Source of the DNA: Planctomycetia bacterium
GTDB taxonomy: Bacteria; Planctomycetota; Phycisphaerae; Phycisphaerales; SM1A02
DNA: 8,012 nt
Assembly: GCA_009936695.1 (NCBI GenBank)
Contig: JAACEA010000477.1
Location: 1-8,012 of the forward strand
Direction: 5' to 3'
A program made the translations under genes and the position numbers. Under the pieces are notes generated by a model that was not told the origin of the DNA, did not search any database, and saw only the letters and a program-made list of their open reading frames with translations. Each line of letters starts with the position of its first letter. The stretch's first letter is position 1. Below, piece after piece: positions 1-6,606 of this stretch.

Positions 1-1047
1 CCAGCCGGTCGCGACGTTGAGGGAGACCATCAGCCCCGCGGGCGTCAGCGCCCTGAGCAACGGCACGGATTCGCTCCAGTCGGGCCCGAGCAGGGTGCCC
101 ACCATCGCTGGCGCCGCGACGCCGGTGAACACCGCGAGGGGAAATGCCAGACTCGCGATGACCTCCACGCTCGTTCGATAGAGCCGGCGATAGCCAGCAG
201 GATCGTTCTGAAGACGACTCAAGGCCGGCACGACGGCGCTGGTGAGCGGCTGGTTCAACTGCGTGGACGGCAGGGTCATCAGCTGGAAGGCCCGGCCATA
301 CGCACCAAGGGCCGCCGGTCCGACCCACCGGCCGATGAGGATGTCGTCGACGTTCCTGGTGAGGGCGTTGAGGAACTGGCTCAACCCGAGATTCAATCCG
401 TACCCGAGCAGCGGTCGAATGGACGCGAGCGGCGCCGGTCGACGAGGTCGCCACCCCGACGCGATCCAACACCCCACGGCCAGCGCGGCCGCCCCCGCGA
501 GATGCTGCAGGACGATCGCCCAGACACCGAGCCCGGCGATCGCGGCGACCATGCCCGTCACCGCGGCACAGGCGAGCGAGACGGTCTGCGCGATCGCCAG
601 CGATCGAAAGCGAAACCGTCGTCGCATCATCGCCCGGGGCTGTGACCCGAGCCCCGCGAAGACGAAGAGCGGCGCGAGCGCGAGGCAGATGGAGACCAGT
701 TCCGGACGATCGTAGAAGCCCGCCACCAGGGGGGCACAGGCCATGAATCCCGCGGCCAGGCCCACGCCGGCGACGAGGTTGACGATCGCGAGCGAGGTGA
801 CCTCACCGTCGGTGATCCGCTCGGCCTGGATGGCCGCATCGCCGAGACCGAACTCCTCCAGCACCCGTGCGATGCCGAGGATCGCGATCACCATCGCGAC
901 CACGCCGAACTCCTCCGGCGTGACGAATCGCGCGATCACCGCCGTGGCACCGATCGAGAGCGCCGTCCCGAGTCCGCGGGCAAGCAGCATCACCGCCGCG
1001 CCCCGCGCGGTGCGGTCGGACAGGTCGCTCGCGGGCGCCGCCGTCAT
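1..1047 (-). CDS. Polysaccharide flippase (Wzx/TuaB-like, MOP superfamily), 3' end cut off by window edge
   Basis: This probably flips undecaprenyl-linked saccharide units across the inner membrane. I translated the minus strand from ATG at 1047 and found 349 uninterrupted codons up to base 1. MOP flippases are usually about 450-500 residues, so roughly the last quarter is missing. The N-terminal part has the family pattern: a polar start, a helix beginning ARGAAVMLLARGLG, a loop RFVTPEEFGVVAMV, then EEFGLGDAAI. A further conserved stretch reads LGSQPRAMMRRRFRFRSLA. Residues near 230-275 hold NVDDILIGRWVGPAALGAYG, then QLMTLPSTQLNQPL and VVPALSRLQ, which are hallmarks of the TuaB/WzxC-type branch. 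ATG overlaps the upstream glycosyltransferase stop as ATGA, and GGAG at 1059-1056 lies 8 bases upstream, so the two are translationally coupled. The family call is strong; the transported substrate cannot be told. Confidence 0.9.
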   Translation of the reverse strand, partial: MTAAPASDLSDRTARGAAVMLLARGLGTALSIGATAVIARFVTPEEFGVVAMVIAILGIARVLEEFGLGDAAIQAERITDGEVTSLAIVNLVAGVGLAAGFMACAPLVAGFYDRPELVSICLALAPLFVFAGLGSQPRAMMRRRFRFRSLAIAQTVSLACAAVTGMVAAIAGLGVWAIVLQHLAGAAALAVGCWIASGWRPRRPAPLASIRPLLGYGLNLGLSQFLNALTRNVDDILIGRWVGPAALGAYGRAFQLMTLPSTQLNQPLTSAVVPALSRLQNDPAGYRRLYRTSVEVIASLAFPLAVFTGVAAPAMVGTLLGPDWSESVPLLRALTPAGLMVSLNVATGW

Positions 1048-2153
1048 TCGCCGGGCTCCGGCGGCGCAGGGAGGCCGGTCGCGAGCCGGGCCCGATCCAA
1101 CCGTTCGACGCCCCCGCCGCCGAGCCGGAGCCGCCATCGACGAACCAGGAATCCCGCGAGGCGGACGTGGTAGTAGACGAAGAGCGCCGGCGTTGCCCGC
1201 AGCAGACCCCCGACCGTCTTGCCCTTGTTCGCGAGCTCGTTCCATGCGATGGCCGCGATCGCGAGTCCCGCCATCGCGGCCGGGAGGAGGACGAACCACC
1301 AGGTGGTGAACGGTGCGATCAGCAGCACGAGCACGAGCGACACCCACGCGAGGAGGATCGGTCCCAGGTCCCGCCTCGGCCCGAGTCGGTACCGGTGCAC
1401 GATCTCGGCCGCGGAACAACCTCCGAACCACGCCTGACGCAGCAGGCTTCGCCGGGAGTACGGATGGAAGTGCCGAACCCGCGCGGCCGGAATCGCCTCG
1501 ACGCCCCAGCCGGCGGCGCGAATGGCGAGATTCAGCCCCTCCTCGTCACACCGGGCGGAGATCGCGGTGTCGGGACGCCCCCCGTCACTTCGTGTGGGCC
1601 GGGTCTCGTCCCAGGCGCCCGCGGGCATCAGCGCCCGCCGCACGCAGAGATTGCAGGAGGTGATCCTCGAGCAGGGACCGGGGCGTGGGAGTCGGTGCGT
1701 GCCACTGAAGGCCAGTTCCCAGATGTTCCCGACGCAGGCGTCCTCCACGAGTCCCGACCCCGCACCGAGCCGCGGATCGGATTCGAACGGTTCGACCAGC
1801 CGTTCAAGCCAGTCCGGCGCGGCTTCGCAGTCGGAGTCGAGGAACGCGACCAGCGGCGCCGCCGCGAGCGACACCCCGCGGTTGCGACTCGCGTTCGCGC
1901 CGAGATTGCGTTCGTTCCGGACGACCCGCATCGGAATCCGGGACCGTTCCGCGACCGCCTCCACCGCCTCGGGCGTTCCATCCTCGGATCCGTCGTCCAC
2001 GAAGATGATCTCGGCCTCGTCGATGGACTGGCCCGCGAGACTCTGCGCACACGCCACCGACCGTTCCAGCCGTTCGAACATGGCCACCACCACCGAGACC
2101 CGCGGGGCGTCGCGGTGGGCGGGGATCGTGGTAGCCTCGGAGCGGTTCGTCAA
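1044..2153 (-). CDS. Family 2 glycosyltransferase with C-terminal membrane helices
   Basis: A 369-residue GT-A-fold enzyme that likely transfers a nucleotide-activated sugar to a lipid-linked acceptor at the cytoplasmic face. The fold is visible from residue 18: RVSVVVAMFER (beta-1), IIFVDDGSEDGT near 49-60 (nucleotide binding), NLGANASRNRG near 83-93, and the metal-binding FLDSDC near 104-109. The acceptor-side segment CDEEGLNLAIRAAGW near 201-215 supplies the probable catalytic acid pair. Two hydrophobic segments at about 263-305 should anchor it in the membrane, and a basic tail follows. The start is TTG at 2153, chosen because GGAGGA at 2164-2159 lies 5 bases upstream and the first in-frame ATG (about residue 25) would delete beta-1. 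It is the first gene of a minus unit with the flippase and is divergent from the plus-strand pair across 11 bp. Sugar specificity is unknown. Confidence 0.9.
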   Translation of the reverse strand: MTNRSEATTIPAHRDAPRVSVVVAMFERLERSVACAQSLAGQSIDEAEIIFVDDGSEDGTPEAVEAVAERSRIPMRVVRNERNLGANASRNRGVSLAAAPLVAFLDSDCEAAPDWLERLVEPFESDPRLGAGSGLVEDACVGNIWELAFSGTHRLPRPGPCSRITSCNLCVRRALMPAGAWDETRPTRSDGGRPDTAISARCDEEGLNLAIRAAGWGVEAIPAARVRHFHPYSRRSLLRQAWFGGCSAAEIVHRYRLGPRRDLGPILLAWVSLVLVLLIAPFTTWWFVLLPAAMAGLAIAAIAWNELANKGKTVGGLLRATPALFVYYHVRLAGFLVRRWRLRLGGGGVERLDRARLATGLPAPPEPGE

Positions 2154-2164
2154 AGGAGTCCTCC
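2152..2164. promoter_or_regulatory. Back-to-back Shine-Dalgarno sequences serving two divergent genes
   Basis: AAAGGAG at 2152-2158 on the plus strand lies 6 bases before ATG 2165. On the minus strand GGAGGA (2164-2159) lies 5 bases before TTG 2153. The two sites fill the entire 11-bp gap, and the plus-strand site overlaps the minus gene's start codon by two bases. The core is a small inverted repeat, GGAG-N2-CTCC (2155-2164). It fixes both starts. No room remains for promoters, so each gene's promoter must lie inside the opposing coding sequence or farther away; I found no convincing -35/-10 pair. Confidence 0.75.
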
Positions 2165-3070
2165 ATGCGGGTCGCGATCTGCATCATCACGCGTCGTCGT
2201 CCGGACGGCCTCGCCCGCCTGCTGCGTTCGCTGGAGGTGATATCGGCTCCTGAAGGCGTCGAAGTGGAGGTGGTCGTCGTCGAGAACGACGCTCCGACGG
2301 AAAAGCCGCTTCCCCGCACCAGCCTCCGAATCCAACACGCGTTCGAACCGGAACCGGGAATCCCCGCCGCCCGGAATCGAACCCTCGACATCGCCCTTGC
2401 GGATCCCGGAATCGACACACTCGCCTTTCTGGACGACGACGAGACGGTCGAATCCGACTGGCTGGCCGCCCTGCTGCGAACGAGAGACCGGACCGGTGCC
2501 GCCGTGGTCACGGGCCCGGCGAATCCCCGCTTTCCCGCAGACGCGCCTCCATGGGCCGCGGCGAGCGGGGTGTTCCAACCACCGGACTATCCGACGGGCA
2601 CGTCGCGGCCCTGGGCGTTCACCCACAACGCGATGATCGACGCGGACGTGATACGCCACGGTGGATTCCGGTTCGACGCGACCATGCGGCACGATGGTGG
2701 AAGCGACAAGGACTTCTTCCGGCGGGTGCGAGCGGCCGGTCACGAGATCGTCTGGTCCGCGGACGCCGTCGCCTGGGAGTGGTATCCGGTGGAGCGACTC
2801 CGCCTTGGCTGGGTGCTTCGGCGGTCCTATCGACTCGGCATCAACACCCCTCGGACCGAGGGTGGGACGGGCGCCCATCGAGCGGCGGCCCTTCTGCTTC
2901 GCGCCGCTCGCTTCGCCGCACGGGGCGTGGTTCGTGGCACGACCTCCATCTTCCGGCCCCGGGTCGCGGCCGCCCGCGTGTCGTGGGACTTCGGCCGGGC
3001 GGCGGGATTGGTGGCCGGCCTGGCCGGTCGCCGATACGAGGAATACGCCGAACGCCACCAACAGGCCTGA
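2165..3070 (+). CDS. ExoM-like family 2 glycosyltransferase (first of a tandem pair)
   Basis: A 301-residue GT-A enzyme resembling the succinoglycan glucosyltransferase ExoM group. In order it has: VAICIITRRRPDGLARLLRS (3-22, beta-1 and the family's R-P-D-G-L signature); VVVVENDAP (37-44); EPEPGIPAARNRTLDIA (61-77); the metal-binding FLDDDE (88-93); VVTGPANPRF (114-123); RPWAFTHN (148-155); and GGSDKDFFRRV (178-188), whose acidic residues are the likely catalytic base region. IVWSADAVAWEWYP (195-208) and a basic WVLRRSYRLG (216-225) follow, as is usual in this group. There is no clear membrane segment, so it is probably cytoplasmic or peripheral. ATG 2165 has a strong SD. A 24-bp gap separates it from the second ExoM-like gene, so the two are probably co-transcribed. 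Donor and linkage are not predictable. Confidence 0.9.
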   Translation: MRVAICIITRRRPDGLARLLRSLEVISAPEGVEVEVVVVENDAPTEKPLPRTSLRIQHAFEPEPGIPAARNRTLDIALADPGIDTLAFLDDDETVESDWLAALLRTRDRTGAAVVTGPANPRFPADAPPWAAASGVFQPPDYPTGTSRPWAFTHNAMIDADVIRHGGFRFDATMRHDGGSDKDFFRRVRAAGHEIVWSADAVAWEWYPVERLRLGWVLRRSYRLGINTPRTEGGTGAHRAAALLLRAARFAARGVVRGTTSIFRPRVAAARVSWDFGRAAGLVAGLAGRRYEEYAERHQQA

Positions 3071-3078
3071 GTCCGGCC

Positions 3079-3083
3079 GGAGG
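3079..3083 (+). promoter_or_regulatory. Probable ribosome binding site for the second ExoM-like gene
   Basis: GGAGG lies 11 bases before GTG 3095, within the 24-bp gap after the first gene's stop. It supports GTG 3095 as the start. GTG codons at 3104 and 3107 are in frame but farther away and would cut into beta-1. The site partly overlaps the 8-bp palindrome CCGGCCGG (3073-3080), which is too short to call a regulatory hairpin. Confidence 0.5.
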
Positions 3084-3094
3084 TACCGACCCAA

Positions 3095-4036
3095 GTGAAT
3101 CGCGTGGTGATCTGCATCTCGACCCTTGATCGACCCGACGGCCTCGGCCGGATTCTCCGGAGCCTCGCCGCCCAGACGATTCGTGATTCCGGATCCGTCG
3201 ATCTTCGCGTGGTCGTGGTGAACAACGACCCCGACGATCCGCGGCCCGCGTCCGTGGCGGAAGGCGTCGCAGGGTCCACCGGCCTCGACGTCGAAGTGGT
3301 TGCCGAGCCACGCCGCGGCGTGGCCCCGCCGCGGAACCGCGGCCTGGGCCGCGCGACCGAACTCACCGGCGACGGCGACCTGATCGGTTTTCTCGACGAC
3401 GACGAGGAGGCGACGCCGGACTGGCTCGCGGAGATGATGCGCGTGAAGCGGGACCATGCCGCCGAGATCGTCACCGGCCCGGTCGTCCCTCGATTCGAGA
3501 TCCCGCCTCCGGCGTGGGTGATCTCCGGACGATTCTTCGCGCCATCCGAACGCCCGACGGGCGCCGCGCGCCCCTGGGCGTTCACTAACAACGTCCTCTT
3601 CGACGCCGGACTCCCGCACCGACTCGACACCTGGTTCGACGAGGGCTTCCTCCGGCTGAGCGAGGATCGACACTTCTTCCAGCGGCTCGCACGCACCGGC
3701 GCCCGCATCGTGTGGGCCGCGGATGCACCGGTGATCGACTACGTCCCGCCCGCGAGGGCCACGGCCGGATGGTTGATCAGACGAATGCGGACCGTGGGCC
3801 GCTGCGTCGCCCCGCTTCGACGGGACATCGACGGCACCGTTCACGCGACGGTCGCGACCCTCGCGAAGTCCCCGGTCTGGATCCTGATCGGCGCCGCGAC
3901 GACCTTCGCCGGCGGCGTCGGCGGCGGCAAGGCCATGCGGGTTCGAGGTCGGAGCTGGATCGCCTATGGGATCGGTCTCTCGGAAGGTGTGCTGTCGTCG
4001 TCCCGCGCAGGCCGTCCATCCTCGGTGTCGGACTGA
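3095..4036 (+). CDS. ExoM-like family 2 glycosyltransferase (second of a tandem pair)
   Basis: A 313-residue GT-A enzyme paralogous to the preceding gene. Shared landmarks are VVICISTLDRPDGLGRILRS (4-23), VVVNNDP (40-46), EPRRGVAPPRNRGLGRA (71-87), FLDDDEEATPDWL (99-111), IVTGPVVPRF (125-134), RPTGAARPWAFTNNVLFDA (153-171), SEDRHFFQRL (189-198) and ARIVWAADAPVIDYVPP (203-219). FLDDDE is the probable metal site and the SED segment the probable base. A weakly hydrophobic glycine-rich stretch (about 258-275) may associate with the membrane. The start is GTG. Its last 73 bases run tail to tail into the convergent GT-C/TPR gene, and only the Ser/Arg-rich C terminus is affected. Divergence of the region around the catalytic motif from its neighbour suggests a different donor or acceptor rather than redundancy. 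The sugar transferred is unknown. Confidence 0.88.
   Translation: MNRVVICISTLDRPDGLGRILRSLAAQTIRDSGSVDLRVVVVNNDPDDPRPASVAEGVAGSTGLDVEVVAEPRRGVAPPRNRGLGRATELTGDGDLIGFLDDDEEATPDWLAEMMRVKRDHAAEIVTGPVVPRFEIPPPAWVISGRFFAPSERPTGAARPWAFTNNVLFDAGLPHRLDTWFDEGFLRLSEDRHFFQRLARTGARIVWAADAPVIDYVPPARATAGWLIRRMRTVGRCVAPLRRDIDGTVHATVATLAKSPVWILIGAATTFAGGVGGGKAMRVRGRSWIAYGIGLSEGVLSSSRAGRPSSVSD
3964..4036. other. 73-bp tail-to-tail coding overlap
   Basis: The plus-strand GT2 stops at TGA 4034-4036. The minus-strand GT-C/TPR gene stops at TAG (3966-3964), inside the other gene. Both C-terminal tails encoded here look unstructured: one is Ser/Arg-rich, the other Asp/Glu/Arg/Pro-rich. I see no hairpin followed by a T-run for either strand, so the transcripts probably overlap as antisense pairs. 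Confidence 0.85.
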
Positions 4037-6606
4037 TCCCGATTCTCCATCGATGCCGCGGATCCAGGGTCGGATTCCTCGGCGAGCATCGCGGCGACGG
4101 TGTCCCGGTACTCGATCGCCTTCGCGTACTCCGGGTCCAGTTCGATCGCGACGTCGTAGGCGGCGACCGCGTCGAGCATGTTGCCGAGCATGTACCAGGT
4201 GTTTCCGATGTTGAGCATCGTCGAGGCCGCCTGCCCCGTGTCGTCCTGCGAAAGGGCCAGTCGATGCGCGCGGTCGAAGGCGGCGAGTGCCGCCGAATAT
4301 CGTTCCGCGTCGAAGGCGGCGAGCCCCTCCATGAAGGGATACCGCAGGTCCTCCGGATCGAGCTCGCCGGCCCTGCCGAACGCCTCCGCCGCCACGACCG
4401 CGTCACCACGCCTGCGCAGCGCGACCCCCAACTGGTGCCACGCCTTCTCCAGACGGGGATCGGCCACCACGACGTCACGGAGCTTCTCCACCGCCTCGTC
4501 GTATCGCTTCGCCCGGATCAGCCGGATTCCCAGTTTGAGCTCCCGCCGCCAGAGTTCCTCGATGTCGAGTTCCTCCGCGAGTCGCGTCACCACGTAGCCG
4601 CGACGGCGCACGCTCTCCGCCTCCCACCAGTCGACCCAGACCCTCGGCGAACCTCGCGACACCACGTGGGTCACCCCGTACTTCTCGAAGAGTTCGGCCC
4701 TGGTCTCCTCCTCGGTCTCGAAATCGAACATCCGTCGAAGATCGATCCGACGTCTTCCACCATCCAGCACGCCCGTGCTGCTGCGTTCGCTCGCGACGAG
4801 GACGATGTCATGGAGCATCTTCAGGCGGGTCCCGGTGAACGCCTCCACGGCCACCACCGAGCCGGCGGGAATGTTCGTCTCGAGGAATTCCTGCAGCCGG
4901 AGCAGCCCCAGATACTCGCGGCCGAGGCGATAGTGACGTGGGGCCGAGACCCGATTCCAGTAGTAGTCCCAGTCGTAGGGACGCCGATGACTCGCGTGCG
5001 CCATCCCGACCCACAGACCCCCGACGGTCAGCAGGGCCAGCAGGCCGCGATCGAACACGCCACCGAAGCGTCGCTTCTCCAGACCCCGCCGGCACGCGGG
5101 CTCGATCGCCGCCGCGATCGCCGGGACCGAGAGCGGCACGAAGAACACGAAGGCGAGGGTCTCGAAGCGTTCGAGCATCCAGTGCGCTCCGAGGAATCGG
5201 ACCGCGGCCGTCGCGACCGGCGGCACCAGCACCACCGCCTGCACCACGCCGATCGCGGCGAGGAGGTACAGGACCTCCCGACGACCCGCCAGCATGATCG
5301 CGAGCCCCCCGCAGAACAGCACGACCAGCACCCGCCACGCCTTGATCTTGCCACGCTGATAGGCGCCGGTGAAGCCGCGCCCCGGCGTTCGGGAGATCCA
5401 GGTGGTCTCTCCCCAGGTGGTGTTCATCCAGCCTTCGGGCGCCTTCAAGAGCCGGGCGGCCCTCGCGCCCCTTGTCGGCGCCTCGGGTCTCGCCGTGGCG
5501 ACGGGCGGGTCCTCGGGCTCCTCGATCCCACGACGATCGTCGATCTCGAGGCCCGCGCGGCCCTCCGAGATCCCACCGCGGACCTCGTTCACGTCCGCCG
5601 CCGCTTCGCGATCTCCGACCGTCATCAACTTGCCCGCGACCGGAAACGGCATCGCGAAGAGCAGGATCGTGAGCCATCCCGCGAACGCGGTCGCCCGTCC
5701 CGGTCGCTTCCTCACCACCCGCCAGCCGCCGACCGCGAGGAGGATGGGGGATGCGACGACCACCGCGAACCCCGCGTAGAGCGGGTGGAACATGCCGATG
5801 ACCAAGGCGACCCCGCCGAGCTTCGGCAGGTTCGCCCACCATGGTCTCCCGGGCTCCCTCCAGGAATCCGCCAGGGTCCGGACCAGCACCCCGGCGAACA
5901 CGGGCAGGAGGAACCAGGGCGCCAACTGGTTCGGGTAGATGGAGAAGGTCACCGGCCCGCGGTTCACGAGCACCATGACCGCCGCGATCCACGGGGCCCA
6001 TCGTCCGCCGAGCACCGCCCATGCCAGATAGGCCATGCCGCTCGCGATCATGAGTTTGGCGGCCGCCAGCGAACCGAACCAGAACGTCACCGGGTCGGTG
6101 GCGACGATTCGCGAGCCCGCGGCGAAGAGCGCGTGGTGAAGATTCGTGTGGTAGATCGGATATGGATTCCCGCCCTGGACGAACGGATCCAGATTGGTCA
6201 ACCCGTGGTCGAAGAGGAACCTGATGCGGGCCAGATGGACCCGCGCATCGGCGGCGAGGATCGAACCGTGTCGAGCCGAGAAGACCAACTCGACCGCGAC
6301 GAGCGCCGCCTCGATCGTGAGCGCGGCGAGCAGGAGCCGTCCGACGCCCCGCCACGCACCGCTTCGAATCACGTCGACGCATCCCCACGCGATGAACCCG
6401 GCGAGGCCCGCCATCACGAACACCATCGGCGTCTCGATCAGGTACCCGACCGCGACCAGGGGCGCGAGTGCCACGAGACTGCTCATCCAGGAGACGGCGA
6501 TGCCGGGAAGGAGTCCACCCTCCAGTTCCTCCGCGAAGAAACGCCTCGCGAGCGAGTAACCCGGGAGAAGGAGCAGGGTCCAGAACAGGAGGGGAAGCAG
6601 CGTCAC
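3964..6606 (-). CDS. GT-C-like polytopic membrane glycosyltransferase fused to extracytoplasmic TPR domain
   Basis: An 880-residue protein, probably a GT-C-fold transferase or polymerase using lipid-linked sugar on the outer face. I see about 14 hydrophobic segments (roughly 3-20, 33-56, 58-78, 88-109, 173-199, 204-222, 228-246, two in 264-293, 307-324, 423-441, 445-463, 484-502, 520-536). Basic loops (RR at 21-22, 81-90, 296-304, 442-443, 506-513) fit a topology with the loop after segment 4 outside. That loop holds D120-x3-H124-x3-I128 followed by DPFVQGGNPYP, resembling the acidic catalytic loop of GT-C families. A hydrophilic loop (326-422) interrupts the helices. After the last helix come an alpha/beta soluble domain (about 560-680) and four TPRs (about 685-718, 719-752, 753-787, 791-826), then a charged tail. 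The GTG start overlaps the upstream stop as GTGA, with GAGGGGG (6621-6615) 8 bases before it. A YfhO-like or Wzy-like role is an alternative; the exact family is unsure. Confidence 0.8.
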   Translation of the reverse strand: MTLLPLLFWTLLLLPGYSLARRFFAEELEGGLLPGIAVSWMSSLVALAPLVAVGYLIETPMVFVMAGLAGFIAWGCVDVIRSGAWRGVGRLLLAALTIEAALVAVELVFSARHGSILAADARVHLARIRFLFDHGLTNLDPFVQGGNPYPIYHTNLHHALFAAGSRIVATDPVTFWFGSLAAAKLMIASGMAYLAWAVLGGRWAPWIAAVMVLVNRGPVTFSIYPNQLAPWFLLPVFAGVLVRTLADSWREPGRPWWANLPKLGGVALVIGMFHPLYAGFAVVVASPILLAVGGWRVVRKRPGRATAFAGWLTILLFAMPFPVAGKLMTVGDREAAADVNEVRGGISEGRAGLEIDDRRGIEEPEDPPVATARPEAPTRGARAARLLKAPEGWMNTTWGETTWISRTPGRGFTGAYQRGKIKAWRVLVVLFCGGLAIMLAGRREVLYLLAAIGVVQAVVLVPPVATAAVRFLGAHWMLERFETLAFVFFVPLSVPAIAAAIEPACRRGLEKRRFGGVFDRGLLALLTVGGLWVGMAHASHRRPYDWDYYWNRVSAPRHYRLGREYLGLLRLQEFLETNIPAGSVVAVEAFTGTRLKMLHDIVLVASERSSTGVLDGGRRRIDLRRMFDFETEEETRAELFEKYGVTHVVSRGSPRVWVDWWEAESVRRRGYVVTRLAEELDIEELWRRELKLGIRLIRAKRYDEAVEKLRDVVVADPRLEKAWHQLGVALRRRGDAVVAAEAFGRAGELDPEDLRYPFMEGLAAFDAERYSAALAAFDRAHRLALSQDDTGQAASTMLNIGNTWYMLGNMLDAVAAYDVAIELDPEYAKAIEYRDTVAAMLAEESDPGSAASMENRDQSDTEDGRPARDDDSTPSERPIP

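Noticed and set aside
242..1309. Plus-strand open frames opposite the flippase
   Set aside because: The minus strand translates without interruption into a canonical MOP flippase; the plus-strand products are Ala/Arg/Pro-rich antisense sequence.
2231..2262. Possible minus-strand promoter (TTCGAC and TATCAC about 15 bases apart) upstream of TTG 2153
   Set aside because: Match to -35/-10 consensus is poor and spacing is short; sequence inside a coding region gives such matches by chance.
1804..2511. Minus-strand open frame of 235 codons crossing the divergent junction
   Set aside because: It is in a different frame from the GT2 that starts at 2153, and its translation is Arg/Ser/Gly-rich without recognisable features. 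It is explained by the scarcity of stops in GC-rich DNA.
2150..3844. Minus-strand open frame of 564 codons opposite the ExoM-like pair
   Set aside because: Low-complexity Arg/Gly/Asp-rich translation without motifs. The plus strand carries two complete GT2 enzymes with all expected motifs in order.
4037..4120. Possible intrinsic terminator for the plus-strand pair just beyond the stop at 4036
   Set aside because: I found only short palindromes such as GGATCC and no stable hairpin followed by a T-run.
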